DNA of 64,000 nucleotides from an uncultured Acidobacteriia bacterium (GCA_903875575.1 CAIQWJ010000023.1:1-64000); one strand, 5' to 3'; numbered from the stretch's first letter, positions 1-9,328 are shown. Notes: generated by a model from the sequence alone, not told the origin. Program-made: numbers and translations.

Positions 1-366
1 ATAGAAATCCGCCATCTCCTGCTCCCAGTCGGGATCTTCGAACTGGAGGAAGATGGTGCGGAGAACTTTCGGATCGTAGAGCGATTCCGTTGTATAGGTT
101 TTGACGTCGGAAGGCCTGAGTTTGAGGCCGGGGCCGCCCGGGCCCATGCTATTGCCGAAGCCGCGTTCCCGGCGTCCGCCCTGGTTGGCGAGACTGGCTC
201 GGGCGGCTTTGCGTTCGGCCGCGTTGAGTTTGCCATCGCCGTCTTTGTCGAACTTCGCCACCAGTTTGGTGTGCTGATTCATGCGGCCGAAGTCGCCGGG
301 AGGTTGCGCCAGAGCGATCCCGAAAGCTGTCACGGCCGCCATGACGAAGATGGATTTGAACGACAT
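1..366 (-). CDS. CotH kinase family protein, N-terminal part (runs off left edge)
   Basis: The reading frame opens with ATG at 366 and is still open at base 1, so only the first 122 residues are present. A signal peptide covers about residues 1-20 (ends ALA-Q). It is followed by one EF-hand-type calcium loop at residues 40-51 (DKDGDGKLNAAE) and a Gly-rich linker. The last segment (LRPSDVKTY, then LYDPKVLRTIFLQFEDPDWE) matches the usual entry into the CotH fold. CotH proteins are atypical secreted protein kinases; an EF-hand leader is common in soil-bacterial members. The gene lies 19 bp behind the VTC-domain gene on the same strand, and the two families are often neighbours, so an operon is inferred. 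The kinase core lies outside the window. Confidence 0.75.
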   Translation of the reverse strand, partial: MSFKSIFVMAAVTAFGIALAQPPGDFGRMNQHTKLVAKFDKDGDGKLNAAERKAARASLANQGGRRERGFGNSMGPGGPGLKLRPSDVKTYTTESLYDPKVLRTIFLQFEDPDWEQEMADFY

Positions 367-385
367 GTGGGTATCTGTCCGACAG

Positions 386-1117
386 CTACGCTACTGCGAG
401 CATTTGGTCGCGGCAGGCATCCGCCGCTACCAGGTTCAAGTGCCGGGCGGCCAGTTTGTATTTGGACACCGTTTCCGGTGTCAGGTTGAACTCTTCGACG
501 GCGCGGCAGAACAGGTCCGGCATCGCGTTGCGGAATTTCATCTCCACGATCATCCGGTCGTTGAGCACTTCCTCGCCCGGGAGGAGATTGTTGAAAGAGG
601 GACCGGAAACGGGTAGCGCTTTCAGATTCTCGTCGATAGTCAGGCGGACCAATTCTCCGTCGGAAGCGGCTACGCGGGCAGTCCGCAGGTAAGAAACCTG
701 GCAGGTTGGTGCGACGCCGCGGGCTATCAGACGTCGATGGAACCAGTAACCGTCCCATTCACGGTCGAGTGTTCCGGATTCGAGATGCGTGAGTTCGCCG
801 ATTCCAACCAGTGTTCTTCGCTTGGCCACGATGCTGCTGTTTCTGAGCTTGCGCTCCAGGAAAACGTCATCGGCGCGACCGTAGCGACGCACGCGGTACT
901 TGGCACGACCGTAGGAACCGTGACCGTGAAAGACGTCAAACTCAGGCGTATCGAAATAGAGACTGGTGATGACGTAGGCATCGCCCATATCGGGTGAAGC
1001 GTAGGGGTCGGGATCGAGGTGATGCCGAGCCCATGCTTTGAGTGCGGCGGCGCAGTCCGGCGTCACCAGAAACTTGAGTTCCGAGGCCTGCCAGCGGGTT
1101 TCGCGCGTATGTTTCAT
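386..1117 (-). CDS. VTC domain-containing protein (polyphosphate polymerase-like)
   Basis: This 243-residue protein has the layout of the VTC domain, the triphosphate-tunnel fold that makes polyphosphate in eukaryotic vacuoles. An N-terminal block of basic and acidic strands is visible (RETRWQASELKFLV, then TSLYFDTPEFD). A charged tunnel strand follows (RAKYRVRRYG, DDVFLERKLRN), and the C-terminal KYKLAARHL segment is also present. No membrane segment or signal peptide is seen, so it should act in the cytoplasm. It is the first gene of a probable two-gene unit with the CotH-like gene 19 bp downstream. The family call is good. Actual polyphosphate synthesis is inference, because bacterial VTC homologues are little studied. 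Confidence 0.8.
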   Translation of the reverse strand: MKHTRETRWQASELKFLVTPDCAAALKAWARHHLDPDPYASPDMGDAYVITSLYFDTPEFDVFHGHGSYGRAKYRVRRYGRADDVFLERKLRNSSIVAKRRTLVGIGELTHLESGTLDREWDGYWFHRRLIARGVAPTCQVSYLRTARVAASDGELVRLTIDENLKALPVSGPSFNNLLPGEEVLNDRMIVEMKFRNAMPDLFCRAVEEFNLTPETVSKYKLAARHLNLVAADACRDQMLAVA

Positions 1118-1202
1118 TTACGTTACGTCGAGAAGAGAGTCAAAAAAAACCCGATGCAGCACGGGCCGACCGGGGACGGAAATCTACAGTGCTTCGGAAT
1201 CT

Positions 1203-2039
1203 TCAGTGTGTCATCGCGTAGGCGGCGTAGTTGGTGCTGATGCGCATTCCCATATTAGAGTATTTTTCCGGATACTCCGGACGGTCGGCCCACTCCCAGG
1301 AATCGCCGACGTCGGAGTTGAGATTCATCACGACGATGATGCGGCCTTTGGCATCGCGGATGCCGCGCCAGTGGGCGATATTGGCTCCGGCTCCGGCATG
1401 GTAGGGCAGGCCAGTGCGCACAAATTCGTTATGATTCGCGACCATGAACTTATCCTGGAGGTCGAATAGCAGGTGGTAGATGGGGTCGGTATCCGGGATG
1501 TCTTCGGCCTGCGCGCCGGGGAGGACACGAGCCATGGTCTGCATGAAGGCGGCCCAGCCGGTATCGCCCCAGAAATCGTCGACATAGAAAAAGCCGCCGC
1601 GATCCAGGTACTCGTGGAGTTTCTTGACCATGGTGTCGGTTAGGTCCATCGTTTCCACGTGGGCGGCGTAGAGCCAGGGCCAGTTGAAAACGTCGTCGCC
1701 ATCGTTCAGGTTGACGGGTTGCTCGACGGAGCGGGCATCGACACGGGTCAGGCGCCGGAGAATTCGGGCGAAGGCGCGGTCGCCGATGGGATAGTCGTTG
1801 GACCACATGGTACCGCCGTAGACCCAGTTGCCACCACCGCCGCCACGTCTGCCACCACCACCGCCGCTTGGGTACATGAGGCGACCGATCACGAATTCGT
1901 TGTGATCCTGATAATCGGGGGGCAGCACCATGTTGTCATAGCCTTCCTGGCTGCGCAGGACGCGGAAGGGCATCTGGAAGGCGTACAACGCCGTCAGAGA
2001 GACCAGCAGACCCGCCGCGACGATAGGGATGACTCGCAT
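1203..2039 (-). CDS. DUF4159 domain-containing protein
   Basis: The 278-residue product starts with a signal peptide or anchor (about residues 4-22, IVAAGLLVSLTALYAF). It contains a Gly/Arg-rich stretch near residue 60 (SGGGGGRRGGGGG). The rest matches DUF4159: a block ending in NWPWLYAAHVE, the LDRGGFFYVDDFWG motif, and a C-terminal block rich in Arg and Tyr ending at the stop. DUF4159 domains resemble the glutamine-amidotransferase-like folds seen beside MoxR/VWA gene clusters, but no catalytic function is established. The gene stands alone, 85 bp from the VTC gene start, on the same strand. The ATG at 2039 is followed directly by the hydrophobic leader, which supports this start. Confidence 0.75.
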   Translation of the reverse strand: MRVIPIVAAGLLVSLTALYAFQMPFRVLRSQEGYDNMVLPPDYQDHNEFVIGRLMYPSGGGGGRRGGGGGNWVYGGTMWSNDYPIGDRAFARILRRLTRVDARSVEQPVNLNDGDDVFNWPWLYAAHVETMDLTDTMVKKLHEYLDRGGFFYVDDFWGDTGWAAFMQTMARVLPGAQAEDIPDTDPIYHLLFDLQDKFMVANHNEFVRTGLPYHAGAGANIAHWRGIRDAKGRIIVVMNLNSDVGDSWEWADRPEYPEKYSNMGMRISTNYAAYAMTH

Positions 2040-2206
2040 GGTGGCTTAGTGTGAATGGACGATGACGCTGAAGTTACGATAGCCCCTGGCTGGCCGCGCG
2101 TCAAGGTGTTGAGACAAACCTTTAAGAAATCTGGCGGTTAGGTATTTTTTTTAGGTCGCGTGGTGCTGGGCAATTTTGGACGGGGAGTGACAGGGCAGGG
2201 TTGTAT

Positions 2207-2418
2207 ATGATCGGTAGATCAGTGCGCAGAGCGTCATTTCCGGCTGGAGCGGCGTAGCGCGGGGCGCTCTCTGGATCACCCTGACGCTGGCGCTGTTCTT
2301 TGGCACCGACGCCCTGCTCTTCCGTACCGGCTGGTACGGGGACTGGCTGGAGCCGGATTCGTCTGCCGGCACGCTGGAGAACCAACTCTACTGGCTGGAG
2401 AGTTCACCTCCCGCCAAG
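2207..2418 (+). other. Likely 5' coding extension of the GDSL-like gene, with an apparent frame break
   Basis: In the frame of the 2419-3342 gene, coding-like sequence continues upstream to a TAG at 2215-2217. It encodes a transmembrane segment (RGALWITLTLALFFGTD) and a linker, but no ATG, GTG or TTG exists in that frame. A good start lies in another frame: ATG at 2207 with GGGCAGGG seven bases before it, reading MIGRSVRRASFPAGAA and then TAG. Joining the two frames at about 2240-2255 would give a normal basic-then-hydrophobic N-terminus. This is either a real one-base frameshift, a sequencing error, or a non-standard start codon. Confidence 0.5.
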
Positions 2419-3342
2419 GTGCCTGAAGTTCTGGTGATCGGAGATTCCAGGATTGCCGAGGGCTTTTCGGCTCGTGTGGCGGCAACGGCGGTGAACCGGC
2501 GACTTCATTTTTGGAATTATGGTATGGGCGGCACTGCGGCGCGGGTCTGGTATTACACGCTGCGTGATGCGGATCCGACGCGGCGGCGGTTTGCGGCGAT
2601 CGCGATCGCTCTCGGCAACTATTCGGACCTCGACGCGTTTGGCGATTCGCCCAACCGGGAGATCGACCAGAAGTATCTTACGATGCGACTGGGGTTGAGT
2701 GATTGTCTGGATTACGCGATGTCGATTGACTCCATGGCGATGCGGGTCCACTCGCTGGCGACGTGTCTCTTCCGCGGCATGGCGCTTCGAACCGATGTGC
2801 AGGCGTTTGCGGCCGATCCCAGGGCGAGGATTGCGCACGTGGAGGACCAGAATAAGAACGGTCTGGGTTACCTCAGCGGCTACACAGGGATGACAGAAAG
2901 CCTGGAAGGGATGTCGGTGGATTGGCACAGCCGGACAATTCACTTTCCGGAAGGTGTCAGCGACGCGCGGCAGGCGAGTGTCCGGAGATTCGTGCTGCCG
3001 GAACCGTTGCCGAATGAAGGGGCAAATGCGAGGTACAGACAGGAGTGGCTGGGCGGGATTCTGGACCTCTACAAAGATTCGAAGACGCGGCTGATCTTTC
3101 TGCAATTGCCTCGTGCGCCGATGATGAATCCGAATGCAGCGGAGCCGAGGGAAAGCACGCGATTCGTGGATCGGGCAGAGCGAACGCCGCGGGTGACAGC
3201 ACTGCCCGCGCCGACGTTTATGGATCTGGAGCGGCCTGACTTGTTTGCGGATGGCCTGCATCTCAATCGCGCCGGCCGGCCGATTTTCAGCGAACGGCTG
3301 GCGGCGAAGACGGAAGAGATTCTCAGCGGAGGGGGCAAGTAG
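2419..3342 (+). CDS. GDSL/SGNH-like protein paired with MBOAT acyltransferase
   Basis: From the first usable in-frame start (GTG 2419) the product has 307 residues. Two esterase/acetyltransferase motifs are visible: GDS at residues 8-10 (VLVIGDSRIAEGF) and the C-terminal D278-x-x-H281 (DGLHLN). This is the arrangement of SGNH proteins such as AlgX/AlgJ-type partners of membrane O-acyltransferases. The MBOAT gene begins one base after the stop, so the pair should be translationally coupled and act together to O-acetylate an exported polysaccharide. The natural N-terminus, with a membrane anchor, probably lies upstream (see 2207-2418). Substrate unknown. Confidence 0.7.
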   Translation: MPEVLVIGDSRIAEGFSARVAATAVNRRLHFWNYGMGGTAARVWYYTLRDADPTRRRFAAIAIALGNYSDLDAFGDSPNREIDQKYLTMRLGLSDCLDYAMSIDSMAMRVHSLATCLFRGMALRTDVQAFAADPRARIAHVEDQNKNGLGYLSGYTGMTESLEGMSVDWHSRTIHFPEGVSDARQASVRRFVLPEPLPNEGANARYRQEWLGGILDLYKDSKTRLIFLQLPRAPMMNPNAAEPRESTRFVDRAERTPRVTALPAPTFMDLERPDLFADGLHLNRAGRPIFSERLAAKTEEILSGGGK

Positions 3343-3343
3343 G

Positions 3344-4729
3344 ATGCTCTTCGGTACGCTGAATTTCTGCTTTTTCCTGGCTGTGGTGTTGTCTTTGTTT
3401 TACGTGCTGCCGCAACCGGCACGGCGGTATCTTTTGCTGGCCGCGAGTTTGTTCTTCTACGTGGCGGCGATTCCGCGGTACATCGTGATTCTGTTGTTTT
3501 TGATTACGATCGATTACTTCGCGGCGATGTGGATCGAGAGCCGGGAAGGGGCGCGGCGACATATGGCGCTGGTGGTGAGTTTGTGCGCCAACCTCGGCTT
3601 GCTGGGCTGGTTCAAATACGCCAATTTCGCGAGGGAGACGTGGCTGCATGTGTTTGCACCCGGCGCGGCGGTGACGCCGCTGGACATCATTCTGCCTCTG
3701 GGCATCAGCTTTCACACGTTCCAGAGCATGTCCTACGTGGTGGACGTTTACCGGAAGAAGCAGCGGGCGGTGCGCAGCTACGTGGATTACGCGCTGTTCG
3801 TCTCCTTCTTCCCGCAGCTTGTGGCCGGGCCTATCGTGCGGGCAGGGGAGTTCTTCGGGGACTATTTCAACTGGAAGGCTCCGACGGCGATGGAATGGCG
3901 TCAGGGTTGTGCGATGATCCTGACCGGGTACATCAAGAAGCTGGTCTGCGCGGATCAGTTTTCGCTGGTGGCGGACAAGTATTTTGCGGATCCCGCGTCG
4001 CTGCCGGGAATTGTGCCAGCGTGGACCGGGGCCATCGCTTTTGGGCTGCAGATCTTCTTCGATTTTTCCGGCTACACGGATATAGCGATCGGCGTAGCGT
4101 TGCTGTTTGGTTTTCATTTTCCGGAAAATTTCCGGCGCCCTTATCTTTCGGCAAGCGTGACGGAGTTCTGGCGCCGCTGGCATATGACGCTTTCGCACTG
4201 GCTGCGGGATTACCTGTATGTGTCGCTGGGCGGCAACCAGAAGGGCGTGTGGCGGACGAGGTTAAACCTGATGCTTACGATGCTGCTGGGCGGCCTGTGG
4301 CATGGCGCCAGTTGGAATTTCGTGATTTGGGGCGGTTATCACGGATTGCTGCTCTCGCTGGAACGGTTGATTTGGGGGAAAGAAGAGAAGACCGGGCTGG
4401 TGCGAGTTCCGCTGGCGCTGGTGACGTTCGCGCTGGTTACGATCGGGTGGGTTTTCTTTCGGGCGAAGACTCTGGCGGCGGCCCTGTTTGTAGTCGGGCA
4501 GATGTTCACGGGGCAGGCTTCGGGAGGATCACTGCTGAGTACATGGCAATGGCGGCTGGCGTTTCTCACGCTGTTTATCGCGCTGGCGGAAGAGTACGGG
4601 CAATGGCTGACGCGACTGGCGCAGTCGGCGCTTTGGGTTCGTACGGCGGCTGCGGTGATGGCACTGCTGGTGATCGAGCTGTTTACGGCTACGGATTTGT
4701 CGATTCCGTTTGTGTACTTCCAGTTCTGA
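3344..4729 (+). CDS. MBOAT family membrane O-acyltransferase
   Basis: This 461-residue polytopic membrane protein starts with MLFGTLNFCFFL and shows the family hallmarks: LPLGISFHTFQSMSYVVDVYR, FFPQLVAGPI, FDFSGYTDIAIG, FWRRWHMTLSHWLRDYLY and the catalytic-region LGGLWHGASWNF with H320. Members such as AlgI move acyl groups across the inner membrane to a periplasmic acceptor. The ATG at 3344 was chosen because it starts the hydrophobic region and sits one base after the upstream stop; an in-frame ATG at 3245 lies inside the previous gene. A purine-rich GGAGGGGG lies shortly before the start. With the GDSL-like gene it forms a two-gene polysaccharide O-acylation unit. Confidence 0.9.
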   Translation: MLFGTLNFCFFLAVVLSLFYVLPQPARRYLLLAASLFFYVAAIPRYIVILLFLITIDYFAAMWIESREGARRHMALVVSLCANLGLLGWFKYANFARETWLHVFAPGAAVTPLDIILPLGISFHTFQSMSYVVDVYRKKQRAVRSYVDYALFVSFFPQLVAGPIVRAGEFFGDYFNWKAPTAMEWRQGCAMILTGYIKKLVCADQFSLVADKYFADPASLPGIVPAWTGAIAFGLQIFFDFSGYTDIAIGVALLFGFHFPENFRRPYLSASVTEFWRRWHMTLSHWLRDYLYVSLGGNQKGVWRTRLNLMLTMLLGGLWHGASWNFVIWGGYHGLLLSLERLIWGKEEKTGLVRVPLALVTFALVTIGWVFFRAKTLAAALFVVGQMFTGQASGGSLLSTWQWRLAFLTLFIALAEEYGQWLTRLAQSALWVRTAAAVMALLVIELFTATDLSIPFVYFQF

Positions 4730-4735
4730 GCTGAG

Positions 4736-6298
4736 CTAGTTGTCGGTGGGAGTCTCTTCCACGTGGTCGATCACCAGCACTGTGGTGGGGCGCTTCTGCG
4801 ATTCCACTTTGATGCCGAGTTGCTGCCGCATCGCTTCCTGAACTGAGATGGCACCGGTTGGATCTGAGGCACCGCCCGCGTCGCCACCGGCTGATGTGGC
4901 GCGCTGGTAGATGGCGATGCCGCTGAAGTTGAGACTGAAGTCATAAGCTCCTTCGAGGCCTGTGGCGTCGACTGCTGGTTTGCCCTGAAAGTAGGCGCCA
5001 GCAAGGCCCGGAAGTTGCGTGGCCAACTGGGCCATGGTGGTGTTGGTGCAGACAACCAGACGGTTGCGGGCTGGGCTGGTGTTGGTGGCACTGTTGGTAC
5101 ATTGCGAACGATTCGCGGGATCTGCTTTCGTGAGTTTCGGTTTGGCGGCGACGAAGGCGAAGACATCGCCGGGGCGTTCTTCGTTGTGGACAGCGAGCTT
5201 GAACCGGTCTTTCAGCAGATTCTGGAGCATCACCTCAACGGAGGAGAGGCTGAGATTTGTGGTGGCACCGTTCGCAGCAGCCTTGGCGACTATATCCCAT
5301 TCCGTCTTGCCTACAAACGCGGGCGCTCCGATGATCTTGCTCTCGTCCTGAATCTCCCCGGCGAACCCGATCATATCCTTCAGAGTGATGCGGTGGGCTT
5401 CGAAGCGGCCTCCGGGCTGAAACGGGCTGTTGTTCTGCGAAGGGGAGTCGGGTGCGCTGGGTTTGATGACGGCGAGTTCGAACTCGGTGGGGCCAGCGAG
5501 AGCCTTGACAGCGGCTGGATCGTTGTCGGCAGGCTTTTCATTGACGCTATCGACCACGAGGACGGGCTGGGGGATCTTAGCGGATTCGATTTTGAGGCCG
5601 AGCTGTTTTTCCGTGGCGTCGAACAGCGTGATGGCCCCTTCCCCGGTGAGTTGATTCCGCTGTGACCATTTGAGCGTGAAATCCCAGGCACCTTTGAGGT
5701 TGGTCTGGTCCAGCATAGTGATTCCACCCAGGTAGCCGCCTGCCTGGCCCGGAAGCCATTTCGCGAAGTCTTCCATGGTCATTTTGTGGCAGATGAAAGT
5801 TACGTACGAGGGGCCCTCTTTGGCTGCCGCGGCGTTGGTCTCCGGTTCACGGCAACCGGATTCACCGGCGTCGTCGGCCTTCTTCAGCTTTGCGCCGCCT
5901 TTAGCAACCGTCATGGTGAAGCCGGTGAGCGGCCGGGTGTCGTCATGAACTACCAGCTTGAAGCGATCCGCCAGCAGCGCCTTCACCATGGACTTGATGG
6001 CTTCCGGGGTGGAACCGACGGGGAAACTGGCGACGACATCAAAGTGATCCAAGGCAAGCCAGCCGGGGCCGCCGACGATCTTGTTGCCGGCGACGCCCCA
6101 GGCATTGGAGATCAGATCGACCATAGTGGCGCCGCGAAGTTCGTAGCGGTCGCTTTCGGGAAACACGCCGATTATCATGCGCTGGGCGTTGGGTGCGGAG
6201 ACGTGAACATCCGCCGCCCTGAAAGCGGGGGCGGAAATGGTTTGTGCGAAGGCGGTGGCGGCCGCGAGCAGGGCGACGGCGAACAGGGTTCGTGACAT
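4736..6298 (-). CDS. TIGR03435 family protein, two tandem domains
   Basis: The start is ATG 6298, preceded by AAAGGGA and followed by a signal peptide (MSRTLFAVALLAAATAFA). The 520-residue product holds two copies of the Acidobacteria-expanded TIGR03435 domain. Copy one spans about residues 25-275 and copy two about 285-520. Each runs from a strand reading (A)DVHVSAP or FELAVIKPSAP through an LLxDRFKLxVH motif to a C-terminal VLVVDSVxE or VLVIDHVEETP ending. Both copies carry paired cysteines in the middle. The role of the family is unknown; the signal peptide places it in the periplasm or outside. The stop lies 6 bp from the MBOAT stop, tail to tail. Confidence 0.85.
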   Translation of the reverse strand: MSRTLFAVALLAAATAFAQTISAPAFRAADVHVSAPNAQRMIIGVFPESDRYELRGATMVDLISNAWGVAGNKIVGGPGWLALDHFDVVASFPVGSTPEAIKSMVKALLADRFKLVVHDDTRPLTGFTMTVAKGGAKLKKADDAGESGCREPETNAAAAKEGPSYVTFICHKMTMEDFAKWLPGQAGGYLGGITMLDQTNLKGAWDFTLKWSQRNQLTGEGAITLFDATEKQLGLKIESAKIPQPVLVVDSVNEKPADNDPAAVKALAGPTEFELAVIKPSAPDSPSQNNSPFQPGGRFEAHRITLKDMIGFAGEIQDESKIIGAPAFVGKTEWDIVAKAAANGATTNLSLSSVEVMLQNLLKDRFKLAVHNEERPGDVFAFVAAKPKLTKADPANRSQCTNSATNTSPARNRLVVCTNTTMAQLATQLPGLAGAYFQGKPAVDATGLEGAYDFSLNFSGIAIYQRATSAGGDAGGASDPTGAISVQEAMRQQLGIKVESQKRPTTVLVIDHVEETPTDN

Positions 6299-6514
6299 AG
6301 TAATTCCCTTTGTTACTGAATTCCGCAGACCACAGTGCGACGGGCTGGACGAGCCGGGTTTGGAACCAGAATAAATGGCCGGACTGCGAATTCCCGGTGG
6401 CCCGAAAATGAGACGATTCGGCGGAGGGATTCGTTCCATCGTTTTTCCACGATTTGCGATGACGGAGCGCCGTGCCGCTTCCGCGCGCTCCATCTGTCAA
6501 AATTGAAGAGACAC

Positions 6515-7915
6515 ATGCGGCCTGAGCCTGATTCCCCCTACCTTTCCGACGCTTCCGGTTTGCGCGGCTGCGCTTCGGAGGTCCTGATTCCTGAAGACGA
6601 GGCTGCGCTTTCGCAAATTCTTCGCGAGGCGACGACGTCCAACACGCCGGTGACGATTTCGGGATCCGGCACGGGAGTTACTGGCGGCAGGGTACCTGAT
6701 GGTGGCTGGCTGGTCTCGCTGGAAAAACTGAATTCCGTCCGCGTGGAAAAGGGATTTGCCGTTTGTGGTGCGGGTGCCTCGCTTTCGGCAATTCAGACGG
6801 CCGCCGCGCCTTCCAAACAGTTCTACGCGCCGGACCCAACCGAGAACAGCGCGTCGATTGGTGGTACGGTTTCGACCAACGCCAGCGGGTCGCGCAGCTT
6901 TCTGTATGGAGATACGCGCCGGCACATCCGGGCGCTGCGGGTGGTACTGGCGAGTGGTGAGGTGCTGGCACTGCGGCGGGGCGATAAGGCTCCGTTTGAG
7001 ATCCCTGTGCTGCCGGCACCGGACGTTCGCAAGAATACGGCGGGATATTTCATGCGTGCCGGCGCAAATGGCGAGCCGATGGATTACATGGATCTCTTCA
7101 TCGGGTCCGATGGCACGCTGGGCGTGGTGAGCGAAGTGGAAGTGACACTGCTGGACGTTCCGAAGACGCTGTTTACGGGCGTGGTATTTTTCGCGTCCGA
7201 CGATCAGGCGCTCAATGCGGTGGACTTGTGGCGTCCTGTGAGCGGTCTGCGGATGCTGGAGTACGTGGATGCGGGCGCGCTGGACGTGGTGCGCAGCCGG
7301 TTTCCTGAGATTCCGGCCGAGGCGCGCGTGGCGCTGATGATTGAACAGGACGTGACCGCGGGCGAGGATGCGGAAGAGGCATGGCTCGATCGACTGGAAG
7401 CTTCAGGCGCGCTCACAGACGATTCGTGGTTTGCGGCTTCGGCGACGGATCGCGAACGCTTCCGGCGTTTTCGGCACGGGCTGGCTGAGGCGGTAAATGA
7501 AATCATCCGGCAGCGCGGGCTGATGAAGGCGAACTCGGATTTCGCGGTGCCTCTCGGGAAGAGCCGGGATATTCTGCAGTTGTATCGGGAGACGCTGGAG
7601 CGCGAGTTTCAGGGCCAATACGTAATTTTCGGCCACATTGGCGACGCGCATGTTCACATCAATATTCTGCCTCCGAATAAGGCGGAATGGGAACGGGCAA
7701 TGGGGCTGATGAAGGGCTTTGCGGCGGCGGCGGTCGGCATGGGCGGGACGGTTTCCGCCGAGCACGGCCTGGGCAAACGCAAGCGGGATTATCTGAAGCT
7801 GCAGTTCACACCGGAGCAGATTGAGACGATGCAGGCGGTGAAACGGCGGCTGGATCCGCAATGGTTGCTGGGACGGGGGACGTTGTTTGAGGTCCCCGCT
7901 GCTTTCGCGGCGTGA
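6515..7915 (+). CDS. FAD-binding oxidase/dehydrogenase (GlcD-like), copy 1
   Basis: The 466-residue protein belongs to the vanillyl-alcohol-oxidase flavoprotein group that includes the glycolate oxidase subunit GlcD and D-lactate dehydrogenases. The N-terminal PCMH-type FAD domain shows VTISGSGTGVTGGRVPDGG and GGTVSTNASGSRSF. The C-terminal cap has GHIGDAHVHIN and the signature GGTVSAEHGLGKRKRDYL. The start at ATG 6515 follows a GAAGAG site and gives the normal N-terminus; an in-frame ATG at 6335 would add 60 unrelated residues. It is followed 33 bp later by a close paralogue. The exact 2-hydroxyacid substrate cannot be read from the sequence, and no GlcE or GlcF partner is present. Confidence 0.85.
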   Translation: MRPEPDSPYLSDASGLRGCASEVLIPEDEAALSQILREATTSNTPVTISGSGTGVTGGRVPDGGWLVSLEKLNSVRVEKGFAVCGAGASLSAIQTAAAPSKQFYAPDPTENSASIGGTVSTNASGSRSFLYGDTRRHIRALRVVLASGEVLALRRGDKAPFEIPVLPAPDVRKNTAGYFMRAGANGEPMDYMDLFIGSDGTLGVVSEVEVTLLDVPKTLFTGVVFFASDDQALNAVDLWRPVSGLRMLEYVDAGALDVVRSRFPEIPAEARVALMIEQDVTAGEDAEEAWLDRLEASGALTDDSWFAASATDRERFRRFRHGLAEAVNEIIRQRGLMKANSDFAVPLGKSRDILQLYRETLEREFQGQYVIFGHIGDAHVHINILPPNKAEWERAMGLMKGFAAAAVGMGGTVSAEHGLGKRKRDYLKLQFTPEQIETMQAVKRRLDPQWLLGRGTLFEVPAAFAA

Positions 7916-7948
7916 GCGTTGGCAATCTGCCAAGATGGATTCTGACTG

Positions 7949-9328
7949 ATGCCACTTGACCCCGACTCTCCGTATCTGGCCGACGCTTCCAGCTATCGCG
8001 GACGCGCTGACGAACTGTTGTTGCCTGAAAACGAGGCGGCAGTGGTGGAGATCATGCGCCGCGCATCTGCCGCCGGCATGCCGGTCACATTATCCGGGGG
8101 CGGTTCCGGACTGACCGGGGGACGGGTGCCAGATGGTGGCTGGCTGGTTTCGCTGGAGAAGCTGAACTCGATTCAGGTCCATCAGGGGTATGCTGTTTGC
8201 GGGGCTGGCGCAACGCTCACGGCGATTCAGGCTGCGGCCGCACCTTCAAAACAGTTTTACGGACCGGACCCAACCGAGTACAGCGCCGCGATCGGTGGCA
8301 CTGTGGCGACGAATGCCAGCGGGTCGCGGAGCTTTCTTTACCGTGATACCCGAAGACACATTCGGGCGCTGCGGGTGGTACTGGCGAACGGCGAAGTGCT
8401 TTCGCTGCGCCGGGGCGAGAAGCCTCATTTCCCGATTCCGGCGATTCCCGCACCGGACGTCCGCAAGAACACGGCCGGATATTTCATGCGCGAGGGGATG
8501 GATTTTATCGATCTGTTCATCGGCTCGGAAGGGACGCTGGGCGCGGTGACGGAAGTGGAAGTGGCACTGCTGCCGTTGCCGGAAGGGCTGTTCACGGGCG
8601 TGGTGTTCTTCGAATCCGACGAGGCGGCGCTGGACGCAGTGGATACGTGGCGTCCGATACCAGGGCTGCGGATGCTGGAGTATATCGACGCGAGTTCGCT
8701 CGATCTGGTGCGACTGCGATTTCCCGCGATTCCGCCGGCGGCGCGAGCGGCGATTCTGACGGAACAGGAAATCGGCGGCAGCGACGCGGCAACGGAAGAA
8801 GCTGCGGACGCGTGGATTTCTCGCATGAAGGCGTCGGCCGCGCTGGCGGAGGGTTCGTGGTTTGCGACTTCGGCGGCGGATCGGGAGCGTTTCCGACAGT
8901 TTCGGCATGCGTTGCCGGAGGTGGTAAACGAGATGGCACGGCGGCGCGGTTTAACGACGGTGGGCACGGATTTTTCGGTGCCAGTCGCAAAGAGCCGTGA
9001 GATGCTGCGTTTCTATCGGGAGACGCTGGATCGGGAATTTCCAGGCCAGTGCGCGATTTTCGGACACATTGGCGATGCGCATGTTCACGCGAATTTTCTG
9101 TGCGCGGACGATGAGCAATGGCAGACTGCGGTGCGGCTGATGACTACGTTCGCGGCAAAAGCCGTGGAGCTTGGCGGGAGCGTTTCGGCGGAACATGGGT
9201 TGGGTAAGCGGAAGCGGCATCTGCTGCCGCTGCAGTTTTCATCGGCGGAGATTGAGACGATGAAGAGCATGAAGCGCAGGCTGGATCCGCAGTGGCTGAT
9301 CGGGCGCGGGAATCTGTTTCCGATCTGA
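7949..9328 (+). CDS. FAD-binding oxidase/dehydrogenase (GlcD-like), copy 2
   Basis: The 459-residue product is a tandem duplicate of the preceding gene. The same motifs occur in the same order (LSGGGSGLTGGRVPDGG, GGTVATNASGSRSFLY, GHIGDAHVHANF, GGSVSAEHGLGKRKRHLL) with many substitutions between them. Both copies keep the FAD-binding and C-terminal His-rich motifs, so both are probably active. The 33-bp gap suggests one transcript. Retention of two diverged copies may mean different substrates, for example glycolate versus D-lactate; this is inference. Confidence 0.85.
   Translation: MPLDPDSPYLADASSYRGRADELLLPENEAAVVEIMRRASAAGMPVTLSGGGSGLTGGRVPDGGWLVSLEKLNSIQVHQGYAVCGAGATLTAIQAAAAPSKQFYGPDPTEYSAAIGGTVATNASGSRSFLYRDTRRHIRALRVVLANGEVLSLRRGEKPHFPIPAIPAPDVRKNTAGYFMREGMDFIDLFIGSEGTLGAVTEVEVALLPLPEGLFTGVVFFESDEAALDAVDTWRPIPGLRMLEYIDASSLDLVRLRFPAIPPAARAAILTEQEIGGSDAATEEAADAWISRMKASAALAEGSWFATSAADRERFRQFRHALPEVVNEMARRRGLTTVGTDFSVPVAKSREMLRFYRETLDREFPGQCAIFGHIGDAHVHANFLCADDEQWQTAVRLMTTFAAKAVELGGSVSAEHGLGKRKRHLLPLQFSSAEIETMKSMKRRLDPQWLIGRGNLFPI

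Noticed and set aside
2404-3261. 285-codon minus-strand frame
   Set aside because: Antisense to the GDSL-like gene, Arg/His-rich composition without any motif.
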